Source of the DNA: Acidobacteriaceae bacterium
GTDB lineage: Bacteria; Acidobacteriota; Terriglobia; Bryobacterales; Bryobacteraceae
Length of the DNA stretch: 64,000 nucleotides
Reading direction: 5' to 3'
NCBI GenBank assembly: GCA_019240475.1
Contig: JAFAYI010000019.1
Location: 124,001 to 188,000 of the forward strand
Shown: positions 54,985 through 63,479 of the stretch, one piece after another
Layout of the letters: the number at the start of each line of letters is the position of its first letter
Numbering within the stretch: position 1 is the stretch's first letter
The notes under the pieces: generated by a model
Database searches by the model: none
What the model was told of the DNA's origin: nothing
The model's input: only the letters and a program-made list of their open reading frames with translations
Position numbers and translations under genes: made by a program

Positions 54985-55952
54985 ACGCCAAGCTCGTCGA
55001 AGAAATCGCCAACGCTGTTCTCTATGAAGGGTACATTCTGTATCCTTATCGCGCTTCCGCGGTGAAGAATCGGCAACGGTGGAATTTCGGCGTTCTCTAT
55101 CCGCGCGCCTACGCCGAAGCGCAAACCGGCGCGGACGCCTGGAGCATGCAAACCGAATGCCTGGTGCGAACCACGGCCGCCCATTCCACTCTGAACGTCC
55201 GCGCGCGTTTCCTGCACCTGATCGAGCGCAGTTCGAAAATGTCGCCGTCCTGGCAGGAAGCAGCCGAGCGAGACGTCGTCCTCGAATCGCTTGATCTTCG
55301 AGAACTCACTTCACGGCGTAGGCTGCACGCGTTCTACTTCCCCGCGAGCCGCCAGTTCGATGGCGACATCGTGCGGACGAGCGAGCCGGCCGAAGGAGCC
55401 GTTGAAGTACAAGCGCAAGAACTCGCCCCAGGCACTTTCAAACTGCGGGTGCGCGTGTTCAATGCTGCTATAGCCAACCCCGCTCTCGGGCGCGATGCCG
55501 CGCTTCTGCGGTCTCTGGCGTCCACGCACGCGATCCTGAACGTCGAAGGCGGCGAATTCATTTCGATGACCGATCCTCCTGACCAGCTTCGCGAAGCAAT
55601 CGCGCAGTGCAGCAACATCGGCGCCTGGCCTGTGCTGGCGGGCGACGCGGGCGCTCGCGATGCGATGCTCTCCTCGCCCATCATCCTTTACGATTACCCG
55701 CGGATTGCTTCCGAAAGCGCCGGCGCGCTGTTCGATGGAACCGAGATCGACGAAATCCTCACGCTCCGGATCATGACGCTGACCGATGAAGAAAAACGCG
55801 AAATGGACGAAGTGGATTCGCGGGCTCGCGAGATCCTGCGGCGCACCGAATGCATGCCGCCCGAGCAGCTCATGAAAATGCACGGCGCCCTGCGCGGCCT
55901 GCGGCCCGTGGCCGAAGGCCAAATTGCTCAACAGGCCCGGGACACCTCATGA
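54981..55952 (+). CDS. Uncharacterised hydrogenase-operon protein, 323 aa
   Basis: I do not recognise a named domain. The protein has beta-alpha segments including EGYILYPYRASAVKNRQRW, WNFGVLYPRAYAEA and SIMDLYDYPRI-like IILYDYPRIAS. Cysteines are few and unpaired (for example in QTECLVR), so a metal site is not evident. Similar genes follow the DUF6084-type gene in other group 1h operons, as I recall. It overlaps the genes on both sides by 4 bases and so is part of the operon beyond doubt. Confidence 0.55.
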   Translation: MNAKLVEEIANAVLYEGYILYPYRASAVKNRQRWNFGVLYPRAYAEAQTGADAWSMQTECLVRTTAAHSTLNVRARFLHLIERSSKMSPSWQEAAERDVVLESLDLRELTSRRRLHAFYFPASRQFDGDIVRTSEPAEGAVEVQAQELAPGTFKLRVRVFNAAIANPALGRDAALLRSLASTHAILNVEGGEFISMTDPPDQLREAIAQCSNIGAWPVLAGDAGARDAMLSSPIILYDYPRIASESAGALFDGTEIDEILTLRIMTLTDEEKREMDEVDSRAREILRRTECMPPEQLMKMHGALRGLRPVAEGQIAQQARDTS

Positions 55953-56791
55953 ATCATTGGGAGTGGCAGCTACTCGAAGATAAGCTACCCGTGGAGTCTG
56001 TTCAAGTGAACGGGACCTCAATTGCTGCCGGTAGCCGCGTGAAGCTTCGCCCGCGCCCGGGCGGCGATATCTTCGATCTGGCTCTGGCGGGCCGCGCCGC
56101 CGCTGTCGAATCCATCGAGCAGGATTACGAAGGCAAGCTGCATCTGGCAGTCATCGTCGAAGAAGATCCCGGCCAGGATCTCGGATTGCTTCGCCAGCCG
56201 GGCCATCGCTTCTTCTTTGCGCCGGAAGAAGTGGAGCCGCTCGGCCCGGACGAGCAACCGGCCAATCTGCGCATGGCCGGCCCGCAAATCCTCGTAGCCT
56301 GCATCGGCAACATCTTCCTCGGCGACGACGGATTCGGTGTAGAGGTCGCCCGCCATCTTTCGTCGCGAACGTTTCCCGCCAACGTTCGAGTGCGCGACTT
56401 CGGAATACGCGGCTACGATCTCGCGTACGCGCTGCTCGAACGTAACGATCTGACAATCCTCGTAGACGCCTGCGCTCGTGGCGAAGCGCCTGGAACCGTG
56501 TACGTCATCGAACCCGATCTCAACGTCCCCGAGGAAAGTTCGGCCGCGGCTCTCGACGCGCACGCAATGAATCCGGTCTCAGTCATTGGCCTCGCGCAGT
56601 CGATGGGTCCCATCTCGAAGCGCATCCTTCTGGTTGCATGCGAGCCCGAGACGCTCGGCGGCGAAGAAGGCGCCATGGGACTGAGCGAAGCTGTTTCGGC
56701 GGCTGTACCCCAGGGCGTTCACCTGATTGAAAAATTGATCGCGGAAGCGCTGGCTTCGGGCGAAGCGCCGCCCCCGGCTTATGGAACGTGA
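55949..56791 (+). CDS. Hydrogenase maturation protease with extra N-terminal domain
   Basis: This 280-residue protein has a HupD/HyaD-type endopeptidase in residues ~111-270: ACIGNIFLGDDGFG, then DACARGEAPGT and DAHAMNP. Asp127, Asp163 and His195 are placed to bind the Ni used as the cleavage signal. It removes the C-terminal tail of the large subunit. The first ~105 residues are a separate beta-rich domain with GSRVKLRPRPGGDIF and RFFFAPEEVEPL. This domain is encoded separately in some actinobacterial operons, so a fusion is likely; its role is unknown. Confidence 0.75.
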   Translation: MNHWEWQLLEDKLPVESVQVNGTSIAAGSRVKLRPRPGGDIFDLALAGRAAAVESIEQDYEGKLHLAVIVEEDPGQDLGLLRQPGHRFFFAPEEVEPLGPDEQPANLRMAGPQILVACIGNIFLGDDGFGVEVARHLSSRTFPANVRVRDFGIRGYDLAYALLERNDLTILVDACARGEAPGTVYVIEPDLNVPEESSAAALDAHAMNPVSVIGLAQSMGPISKRILLVACEPETLGGEEGAMGLSEAVSAAVPQGVHLIEKLIAEALASGEAPPPAYGT

Positions 56792-57386
56792 GCGCTACGC
56801 CATCGATGCCGCTATGAGCCGAGTCACCGTGCGCCCGTTTGTGAGCGCAACCTCCCAGGCGGTAGGTCAAGCGCCGGCGCTTACGTTGCGGGACTTCGTC
56901 GGCGAGGCTTGCTTTGCGCCGGGCACGCTCGAAGAAGCGTCCGTTCTGGTCACGCTCAACGCCGCTTCCATCGGCTTCGACGACGATGCTCGCGATAAAG
57001 ACCTGCGCCTGATCGGGCACGCCATGCAAAGCGCGGTTCTCGAGACCCGCAAATTCCCCGAAATTGTATTCCGCAGTTCTAACATTTCGGCCAGCAAGGC
57101 TGGCGGCGGCCAGTATTGGATCAATCTGGTGGGCGATCTCTCTCTGCACGGCGCCACTCGAAGCGAGCCGGTCGCGGCGCAGGTGGTCTTCGCAGGCGAA
57201 ACGCTGTTCGCGCGCGGCGAGCTGACGCTCAATCCGTCCCTTTATCGGATACCGCGAGTGGAAATTCCAGGCGGCGCGCTGAAGCTGAAAGACGAGGTAA
57301 AGTGCGTGTTCGATATTGTGGCGCGTAAGCGGCATGATGCCGCACAAAAGTCAAAGAAGCGTATGCTGGCGATAGAGGGCTCCTGA
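56781..57386 (+). CDS. YceI-like protein in the hydrogenase operon
   Basis: This 201-residue protein resembles YceI: RYAIDAAMSRVTVRPFVSAT, NAASIGFDDDARDKDLRLIG and FPEIVFRSSNI match the lipocalin-like fold that binds polyisoprenoids. No signal peptide is present, so a cytoplasmic location is likely, unlike most YceI proteins. In this operon it might bind a quinone or isoprenoid linked to electron output. It overlaps the protease gene by 11 bases and is 2 bases from hypC. Confidence 0.75.
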   Translation: MERERYAIDAAMSRVTVRPFVSATSQAVGQAPALTLRDFVGEACFAPGTLEEASVLVTLNAASIGFDDDARDKDLRLIGHAMQSAVLETRKFPEIVFRSSNISASKAGGGQYWINLVGDLSLHGATRSEPVAAQVVFAGETLFARGELTLNPSLYRIPRVEIPGGALKLKDEVKCVFDIVARKRHDAAQKSKKRMLAIEGS

Positions 57387-57388
57387 CC

Positions 57389-57718
57389 ATGTGCCTCGCG
57401 ATTCCTGCAAAAATCGTAGAGTTCTCGACCGGCGAATCCAGCCGCGCGCTGGTGGAAGTAGCCGGTGTTCGGCGGCATGTGGACACGGGCCTGCTGACCG
57501 AAGAATGCCTTGCAACCGGCGATTGGGTTTTGGTTCACGTCGGATTCGCGATGAGCAAGATCAGCGAAGAGCAGGCTCTCGATCAGATACGAACGCTGAC
57601 GATGTTAGGCGAACAGGACGCAGTAATGGAAGAGGTGGAAGGCTACGGCCTGGAAGGGCCGGCGAGCGCACAGGGCGTTTTGAGCCCGTTGTGCGCGCCA
57701 GAGAAAACACCCCAATGA
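57389..57718 (+). CDS. hypC: Hydrogenase maturation chaperone HypC
   Basis: HypC carries the Fe(CN)2CO unit to the large subunit with HypD. The 109-residue protein begins MCLAIPAKIVEF, with the essential Cys2, and includes DWVLVHVGFAMSKISEEQA. The Ala/Pro-rich C-terminus is longer than in most HypC proteins (about 80 residues). It overlaps hypD by 4 bases. Confidence 0.93.
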   Translation: MCLAIPAKIVEFSTGESSRALVEVAGVRRHVDTGLLTEECLATGDWVLVHVGFAMSKISEEQALDQIRTLTMLGEQDAVMEEVEGYGLEGPASAQGVLSPLCAPEKTPQ

Positions 57719-58845
57719 AATTCGTTGACGAATTCCGCGACCCTGCCGTCATTTCAAAGACGGCGGACGAAATCCGGCGCCTCGCCGATCCCGCCCGGCA
57801 TTACCGCTTCATGGAAGTGTGCGGCGGCCACACGCACGCCATCTATCGCTTCGGGCTCAAAGATCTGCTTCCCGAAAACATCGAACTGGTTCATGGCCCC
57901 GGCTGCCCGGTGTGCGTACTTCCCATGGGCCGCATCGACGACGGCCTTTCCATCGCGCAAGATTCGAACACGATCTTCACAGCCTTCGGAGACATGATGC
58001 GCGTGCCGGGGCGCCATGGTAGTCCGCTGCAACATAAAGCGCGCGGCATGGACATTCGCATCGTCTACTCGCCTTCCGACGCGCTGAAGCTGGCGCGGAA
58101 GAACCCCGGCCGGCACGTCGTATTCTTCGCGATTGGTTTTGAGACCACGGCGCCTTCGACGGCGCTCACGCTGATGCGCGCCAAGGCCGCCGGCGTGCGG
58201 AATTTTTCCGTGTTCTGCAATCACGTGACGATCATTCCCGCCATTCGCGCGATTCTCGATTCGCCCGACATGCGGATCGACGCCTTTATCGGGCCCGGTC
58301 ACGTATCCACCGTCATCGGCTGCCGCCCCTACGAATGGATCGCGCGCAATGAACACAAGCCCATCGTGGTCTCGGGTTTCGAGCCACTGGATATTCTGCA
58401 ATCGATCGTCATGATCCTCGAACAGCTCCATCGCGGCGAGGCGAAGGTGGAGAACCAATACAAGCGCGTCGTGCCGTGGGAAGGCAATCGAGCCGCCCTC
58501 AAAGCAATGGCCGAAACGTTCGACCTGCGGCATTATTTCGAGTGGCGCGGCATGGGTTTTATTTCTCAATCCGCGCTGCGCATCCGCGATTCGTACGCCG
58601 AGTGGGATGCGGAGGCGCGTTTCTCTATCCCCGGCGTTCGCGTAACCGATCCGAAAGCGGCGCAGTGTGGAGAAGTGCTGAAGGGCGTCCTTAAGCCCTC
58701 GCAGTGCAAGCTCTTCGGCAGGGAATGCACTCCCGAAAATCCGATCGGCGCGCTCATGGTCTCCTCCGAAGGATCGTGCGCGGCGTATTACAACTACGAG
58801 CATCGCAAGCGCCAGCCGCTCACCCAGCTTTCCGTCGCGGTCTAA
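57715..58845 (+). CDS. hypD: Hydrogenase maturation protein HypD
   Basis: HypD is an iron-sulfur protein on which the Fe(CN)2CO group is built. The 376-residue protein has MEVCGGHTHAIYRFG, HGPGCPVCVLP, GFETTAPSTALTLM, IGPGHVSTVIG and C-terminal cysteine-bearing segments (QCGEVLKG, QCKLFGRECTPENP and EGSCAAYYNY). The ATG at 57715 overlaps the hypC stop. Confidence 0.94.
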   Translation: MKFVDEFRDPAVISKTADEIRRLADPARHYRFMEVCGGHTHAIYRFGLKDLLPENIELVHGPGCPVCVLPMGRIDDGLSIAQDSNTIFTAFGDMMRVPGRHGSPLQHKARGMDIRIVYSPSDALKLARKNPGRHVVFFAIGFETTAPSTALTLMRAKAAGVRNFSVFCNHVTIIPAIRAILDSPDMRIDAFIGPGHVSTVIGCRPYEWIARNEHKPIVVSGFEPLDILQSIVMILEQLHRGEAKVENQYKRVVPWEGNRAALKAMAETFDLRHYFEWRGMGFISQSALRIRDSYAEWDAEARFSIPGVRVTDPKAAQCGEVLKGVLKPSQCKLFGRECTPENPIGALMVSSEGSCAAYYNYEHRKRQPLTQLSVAV

Positions 58846-58857
58846 CCGGCGCAGAAG

Positions 58858-59898
58858 ATGAGCACCGATGCGCCCCGCACCCGCTTTCGCGACTCACAAA
58901 TCGAAATGGCCCATGGCGCCGGAGGCAAAGCCAGCCGCCGGCTCGTGGAAGGCCTCTTCGCCCCGCTCTTTTTTCCCGCCTCAACCGAGCCGCTCTCCGA
59001 CGCCGCGCATCTCACCCTGAACGGCGTCCGCATCGCCATCACCGCCGACAGCTTCGTGGTGAAGCCGCTGCGCTTTCCCGGCGGTTCCATCGGAGAACTC
59101 GCGGTCAACGGCACAGTGAACGATCTCGCCGTGTCCGGCGCGCGCGCCGAAGCGCTGGTCGTCACGTTCGTGCTTGAAGCGGGGCTCCCATCCGAAGTGC
59201 TCGAAGCCGAGGCTCGCGCCATGGCGCAGGCCGCTGCGAAGGCTGGCGTTGTCATCGCCGGTGGTGACACGAAAGTAGTCGAAAACGGCAAGGCGGATCG
59301 CATGTACATCACAACTGCGGGCATCGGCTGTCCCATGCCGGAGTTGAACCTCTCCGCCGCATCCGTGCGGCCGGGAGACAAGGTCCTGCTCAGCGGCCCC
59401 GTCGGCGATCACGGCGTCACGATTCTGCTCGCGCGCGGCGAGCTGGACCTCGAAGCCGAACTCTGTTCAGATACCCGTTCTGTGCTCCCCATGGTCGAAG
59501 CGATCGCTCTCGCGGCGGGGCCAGGCGTTCGCTGGATGCGCGATCCAACTCGCGGAGGACTGGCCACATCGCTAAACGAATTGGCTCGGGATGCAGGCGT
59601 GGGCGTGCGCCTGGCCGAAGAATCCATTCCCCTTCGAGACGCCGTGCGCGGCGCTTGCGAATTGCTAGGGCTAGATCCGCTGCATATCGCAAACGAGGGT
59701 CAATTCGTCGCCATCATCGCGCCCGAACATGCGGACGCCGCGCTCGAAGCGCTGCGAGCCTCGCCAGGCGGCGGCGAAGCTGCTCTCATTGGCGAGATCC
59801 GCGAGCAGCCTGTCGCCACTGTTCTCGGGGCTGCGTCCTACGGAGGAACGCGCGTCATCGATATGCTCGTGGGCGATCCGCTGCCCCGCATCTGCTGA
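58858..59898 (+). CDS. hypE: Hydrogenase maturation protein HypE
   Basis: HypE dehydrates a carbamoyl thioester on its C-terminal cysteine to give the cyanide ligand. The 346-residue protein has MAHGAGGKASRRLVEGLF, ITADSFVVKPLRFPGG, AGGDTKVVE and RDPTRGGLATSLNELA, and ends PRIC with the required terminal cysteine. It is 12 bases after hypD. Confidence 0.94.
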   Translation: MSTDAPRTRFRDSQIEMAHGAGGKASRRLVEGLFAPLFFPASTEPLSDAAHLTLNGVRIAITADSFVVKPLRFPGGSIGELAVNGTVNDLAVSGARAEALVVTFVLEAGLPSEVLEAEARAMAQAAAKAGVVIAGGDTKVVENGKADRMYITTAGIGCPMPELNLSAASVRPGDKVLLSGPVGDHGVTILLARGELDLEAELCSDTRSVLPMVEAIALAAGPGVRWMRDPTRGGLATSLNELARDAGVGVRLAEESIPLRDAVRGACELLGLDPLHIANEGQFVAIIAPEHADAALEALRASPGGGEAALIGEIREQPVATVLGAASYGGTRVIDMLVGDPLPRIC

Positions 59899-59899
59899 T

Positions 59900-61039
59900 A
59901 TGTTCGCCGAGCGCAACCGGTTGTTCAGCGAATTCTTTGCGCGGGAAGCTCGCCCTCTTGCCCTAGCCTGCCGGCAAATGTCGGAGCGCTTTCTCGAAGG
60001 CGGTCGCTTGCTCGCCTTCGGCTGCGGCCCTTATGCAAGTGACGCGCAACATGTGTCGGTAGAATTCGTTCACCCAGTCATCGTCGGCAAGCGCGCTCTG
60101 CCCGCGCTCGATCTCTCCATCGCCTTCCTCCCTTGGCTAAAAGCGCTCATGCAACCCGAAGACATCGTCGTGGGGTTCGGTCCTCCCGAAGGAGATGTTG
60201 AAATCGATCGGGCGCTCCAGACAGCAGAGACTCGCGGCTGTATGACATTTGCGCTTTCCGGCGCGCATGGCTCCTATTCCTTTGAAAGTCCCACGCATGA
60301 TCCTTTCCTGCATCAGGAACTGATCGAGATCCTGTATCACACGCTGTGGGAGACCGTTCACGTATTCTTCGAGCGCCGCGAATTCGGCCACGATGTCGGC
60401 GAGGCGGGTTTCTTATATCCATTCCTGGGCCAGGAAAAACAGCAGGACGCCGGTCTCATTGAGGAAGTCGCCGCCTCTATCGAAATGAAGGTTGCCGAAG
60501 ACGCGAGACTGCGCGCTCAAATCGCAGCCGAACAATCCGAACAGATTCGCAATACGGTTGCGGCCGTGCGCGAACGCATTCATCGAGGCGGAAAGCTCAT
60601 CCTCTTCGGAAACGGCGGCTCCGCCACGGACGCAAACGACTGGGCGCTTGATTGTATTCTTCCGCCGCCGGGCCGCCGCGCCATTCCCGCCATCTCGCTT
60701 TCGCTCGAACCCGCCAACATCAGCGCTCTTGCAAACGATGTGGGAGTCGAATTGGTCTTTCTGCGTCAACTAATCGCGCAAGCCCGTCCGGAAGATGTCG
60801 CCATCGGCATCTCCACCAGCGGCGGCTCCCGCAATATCGTCGCCGCCCTCGAAGAGGCTCGCAAGCGCGGCCTGCTCACAGTCGCGCTGCTCGGCTATGA
60901 CGGGGGCGAGATCCTGCGCCGCGGCCTCGCCGACCACCCGCTCATTGTGCGCTCCGATTACATCCCGCGCATTCAAGAGGTGCAAGCCTCGATCTATCAC
61001 GTCATGATCGAGCTTCTGAGGGATTTCGATTTGCCGTGA
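59900..61039 (+). CDS. Tandem SIS-domain protein in the hydrogenase operon
   Basis: This 379-residue protein has two SIS (sugar isomerase) domains. The N-terminal one (residues ~20-180) is degenerate: the usual Ser/Thr loop is LAFGCGPYASDAQHVSVEF, and no STSG segment follows. The second (~195-375) is intact, with LILFGNGGSATDANDWALD and ISTSGGSRNIVAALEEAR, as in GmhA-like sedoheptulose 7-phosphate isomerases. A role in hydrogenase assembly is not established. Placed between hypE and hypF with a 1-base gap and a 4-base overlap, it belongs to the operon. Confidence 0.7.
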   Translation: MFAERNRLFSEFFAREARPLALACRQMSERFLEGGRLLAFGCGPYASDAQHVSVEFVHPVIVGKRALPALDLSIAFLPWLKALMQPEDIVVGFGPPEGDVEIDRALQTAETRGCMTFALSGAHGSYSFESPTHDPFLHQELIEILYHTLWETVHVFFERREFGHDVGEAGFLYPFLGQEKQQDAGLIEEVAASIEMKVAEDARLRAQIAAEQSEQIRNTVAAVRERIHRGGKLILFGNGGSATDANDWALDCILPPPGRRAIPAISLSLEPANISALANDVGVELVFLRQLIAQARPEDVAIGISTSGGSRNIVAALEEARKRGLLTVALLGYDGGEILRRGLADHPLIVRSDYIPRIQEVQASIYHVMIELLRDFDLP

Positions 61040-63255
61040 CCTCCGCCAGATCCATTCATGTGCGAGGCGTCGTTCAAGGCGTGGGCTTTCGGCCCTTCGT
61101 GTTTCGTCTCGCGCGCGAGCGCTCGCTTGCCGGATGGGTTTCGAACGCGGAAGACGGGGTGCGTATTCACGTCGAAGGCGCCGAGGAGCCGCTCGCCGCG
61201 TTTCTCTCCGACTTGACCGCGCAGTCGCCGCCCGCGGCGTTGATCCTCTCGCTCGATGTGGAGCCGTGCCAACCTGCGGGCTTGCGCGATTTCACCATTC
61301 GCGAGAGCCGCCGAAATGGGCGCCCATCCGCGCGCATATCGCCCGACCTGCCTGTCTGCGACGAATGTGTGGGCGAACTCTTCGATCCTTCCGACCGGCG
61401 CTACCTCTATCCCTATATAAACTGCGCCAACTGCGGCCCGCGATATAGCGTGATCGAATGTCTGCCTTACGATCGCGGTAACACCACCATGAGGCAATGG
61501 GCGCTCGATCAGTTCTGCGCGGCGCAATACAACGATCCTTGCGATCGGCGATTTCACGCGCAACCGGTCGCGTGTCCGGCGTGCGGCCCTCGTTACGAAC
61601 CGGCCGTCGAGGAAATTGCCGGATTGCTGAAAGCGGGCGCCATAGTCGCAATCAAAGGAATCGGCGGATATCATCTGTCGTGCGATGCGCGCAACGCGGA
61701 GACGGTTCGCGCGCTTCGTAAGCGGAAATTCCGCAAGGAGAAGCCGTTCGCCGTCATGGCGGCTAACGTCGCGGCGGCGCGAAGTATAGTCGAGCTCTCG
61801 TCAAACGCGGAAATGCTGCTGACCTCGGCCGCGCGGCCTATCGTGCTCGCGCCTGCCATCGCAGATTTACCGGAGGTCGCGCCGGCCAATCGTGAACTCG
61901 GAGTGATGCTGCCGTATGCGCCGCTGCATCATCTTCTATTTGCCGCGGGCGCGCCTCTGCTTCTGGTGATGACCAGCGCGAATCGCTCGAGCGAGCCCAT
62001 TGCTTATCAGGACGAAGACGCGCGTGAAAGACTTTCGGGCATCGCGGACGCGTTCCTGGTTGGACAGCGTCCCATCGCGCGCCGCGTAGACGATTCCCTC
62101 GTGCGCGCCGGCGTATTCGGTCCGGTGATCCTTCGCCGTTCTCGCGGCTATGCGCCCGGCGCGGTCGCCACGCTGCCACGCGACCGGCCGGTCCTTGCCG
62201 TTGGCGCGGACCTTAAGAACGCCATTACGTTGGTAGTCGGCGGCCAGGCTTTCGTCAGCCAGCATATCGGCGACTTGGATCACTACGAAAGTCTCAAGTC
62301 TTTCCGGCAGACCATCGCCGATCTCGCGGCCATGTACGATATCGACGTCAAAGAGACGCTGGTTGCGCATGACGCCCATCCGCAATACGCCTCAACTGCA
62401 TATGCGCTCGATTTACATGGCGCGCGCAGAGTCGCCGTTCAACATCACCGGGCGCACATCGCCTCCGTCCTCGCGGAGCGGGAAGCCTGGGATACGCGCG
62501 TGGTCGGCGTCAGCTTCGACGGCACAGGCTACGGCGACGACGGAACCATCTGGGGCGGCGAATTCTTCACCGGCAGCATGAGAGAAGGATTCGAGCGCGT
62601 ACTACATCTGCGGCCCGCTATGCTTCCCGGCGGGGACGCGGCGGCTCGCCATCCCGTTCAGTGCGCCGCGGGTTTCCTTGCCCAGCTTTCCAGCCTGCCC
62701 GATCTCACGGGACCGCCGTTCCACTTCCCTGCCCGCTATCGGAATGGCGCGCAGCTCGTCCAGAAAGGGCTGCGCACTTTTCAGACAACATCCGTCGGCC
62801 GCCTTTTTGATGCCGTGGCGGCTCTCGTAGGCTTCACCCGCGAGACTACGTTCGAAGGTCAGGCCGCCATGTGGCTCGAACACATCGCGCAAGCAGATGC
62901 TTCAAGCGGTCGATATCCGTTCCCGATTGCCGGTGAAACTCTGGATTTTCGTCCGCTGCTCGAAGCTGTCGTTCACGATCGTCAACGCGGGCGCGAGCCC
63001 GCCGCCATCGCCCGTGGTTTTCATCGCAGCGTGGCGGCGGCGCTCTGCGAATCCGCATCCCGGCTATGCGAGGCGCATTCCATCGATACCGTTGCGCTGT
63101 CGGGCGGCGTCTTCCAAAATGAATTGCTACTCTCCGACATCAAGCTCCTGCTTCCAAGAGTGAAGATTTGGACCAACGCGGCCGTTCCCCCGAACGACGG
63201 CGGCATCAGCCTGGGCCAGGCGGCCATAGCATGCATGAACTTTCTATCGCAATGA
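61036..63255 (+). CDS. hypF: Carbamoyltransferase HypF
   Basis: HypF moves a carbamoyl group from carbamoyl phosphate to HypE. The 739-residue protein shows an acylphosphatase domain (VRGVVQGVGFRPFVF), zinc fingers (CDECVGELF, INCANCGPRYS, ACPACGPRYEP), and a YrdC-like domain (GIGGYHLSCDARN). A Kae1-like domain follows with HDAHPQYASTAYALDL, VQHHRAHIASVLAE, GVSFDGTGYGDDGTIWGGEF and LSGGVFQNELL. The GTG start overlaps the preceding stop (GTGA). Confidence 0.94.
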   Translation: MTSARSIHVRGVVQGVGFRPFVFRLARERSLAGWVSNAEDGVRIHVEGAEEPLAAFLSDLTAQSPPAALILSLDVEPCQPAGLRDFTIRESRRNGRPSARISPDLPVCDECVGELFDPSDRRYLYPYINCANCGPRYSVIECLPYDRGNTTMRQWALDQFCAAQYNDPCDRRFHAQPVACPACGPRYEPAVEEIAGLLKAGAIVAIKGIGGYHLSCDARNAETVRALRKRKFRKEKPFAVMAANVAAARSIVELSSNAEMLLTSAARPIVLAPAIADLPEVAPANRELGVMLPYAPLHHLLFAAGAPLLLVMTSANRSSEPIAYQDEDARERLSGIADAFLVGQRPIARRVDDSLVRAGVFGPVILRRSRGYAPGAVATLPRDRPVLAVGADLKNAITLVVGGQAFVSQHIGDLDHYESLKSFRQTIADLAAMYDIDVKETLVAHDAHPQYASTAYALDLHGARRVAVQHHRAHIASVLAEREAWDTRVVGVSFDGTGYGDDGTIWGGEFFTGSMREGFERVLHLRPAMLPGGDAAARHPVQCAAGFLAQLSSLPDLTGPPFHFPARYRNGAQLVQKGLRTFQTTSVGRLFDAVAALVGFTRETTFEGQAAMWLEHIAQADASSGRYPFPIAGETLDFRPLLEAVVHDRQRGREPAAIARGFHRSVAAALCESASRLCEAHSIDTVALSGGVFQNELLLSDIKLLLPRVKIWTNAAVPPNDGGISLGQAAIACMNFLSQ

Positions 63256-63479
63256 GCATCATCGAAATCGCGGAGGAGGAATCCGAAAAGCGCGACAATG
63301 CCGCTGTCGAAGCCATCTATCTGAAGTTGGGCGAGATGTCCGGCGTTGTGAAAGAAGCGCTCTCCTCCGCATTCGAGCTTGCTGTTGAACAAAGCGCATT
63401 TCCCAACTGCCGGCTCGTGATCGAGGAGATTCCCGGGAGCCGAGACTTGCAGGTCTCCGCTCTGGAGCTTGCCTCGTGA
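63231..63479 (+). CDS. hypA: HypA without its zinc ribbon
   Basis: HypA delivers nickel to the large subunit. The product starts MHELSIAMSIIEIAEEESEK, the normal HypA N-terminus with the Ni-binding Met-His-Glu. It contains IYLKLGEMSGVVKEALSSAF and then LVIEEIPGSRDLQVSALELAS. A normal HypA has about 113 residues; this one has 82. The missing part lies exactly between IEEIP and the final beta strand and would contain both CxxC zinc pairs. The frame is intact on both sides, so the deletion is clean. The ATG at 63231 overlaps hypF by 25 bases, and the stop overlaps hypB. Confidence 0.8.
   Translation: MHELSIAMSIIEIAEEESEKRDNAAVEAIYLKLGEMSGVVKEALSSAFELAVEQSAFPNCRLVIEEIPGSRDLQVSALELAS

Noticed and set aside
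57391..57714. Extension of the hypD frame upstream
   Set aside because: It overlaps hypC in another frame and lacks similarity; the ATG at 57715 gives the family length.
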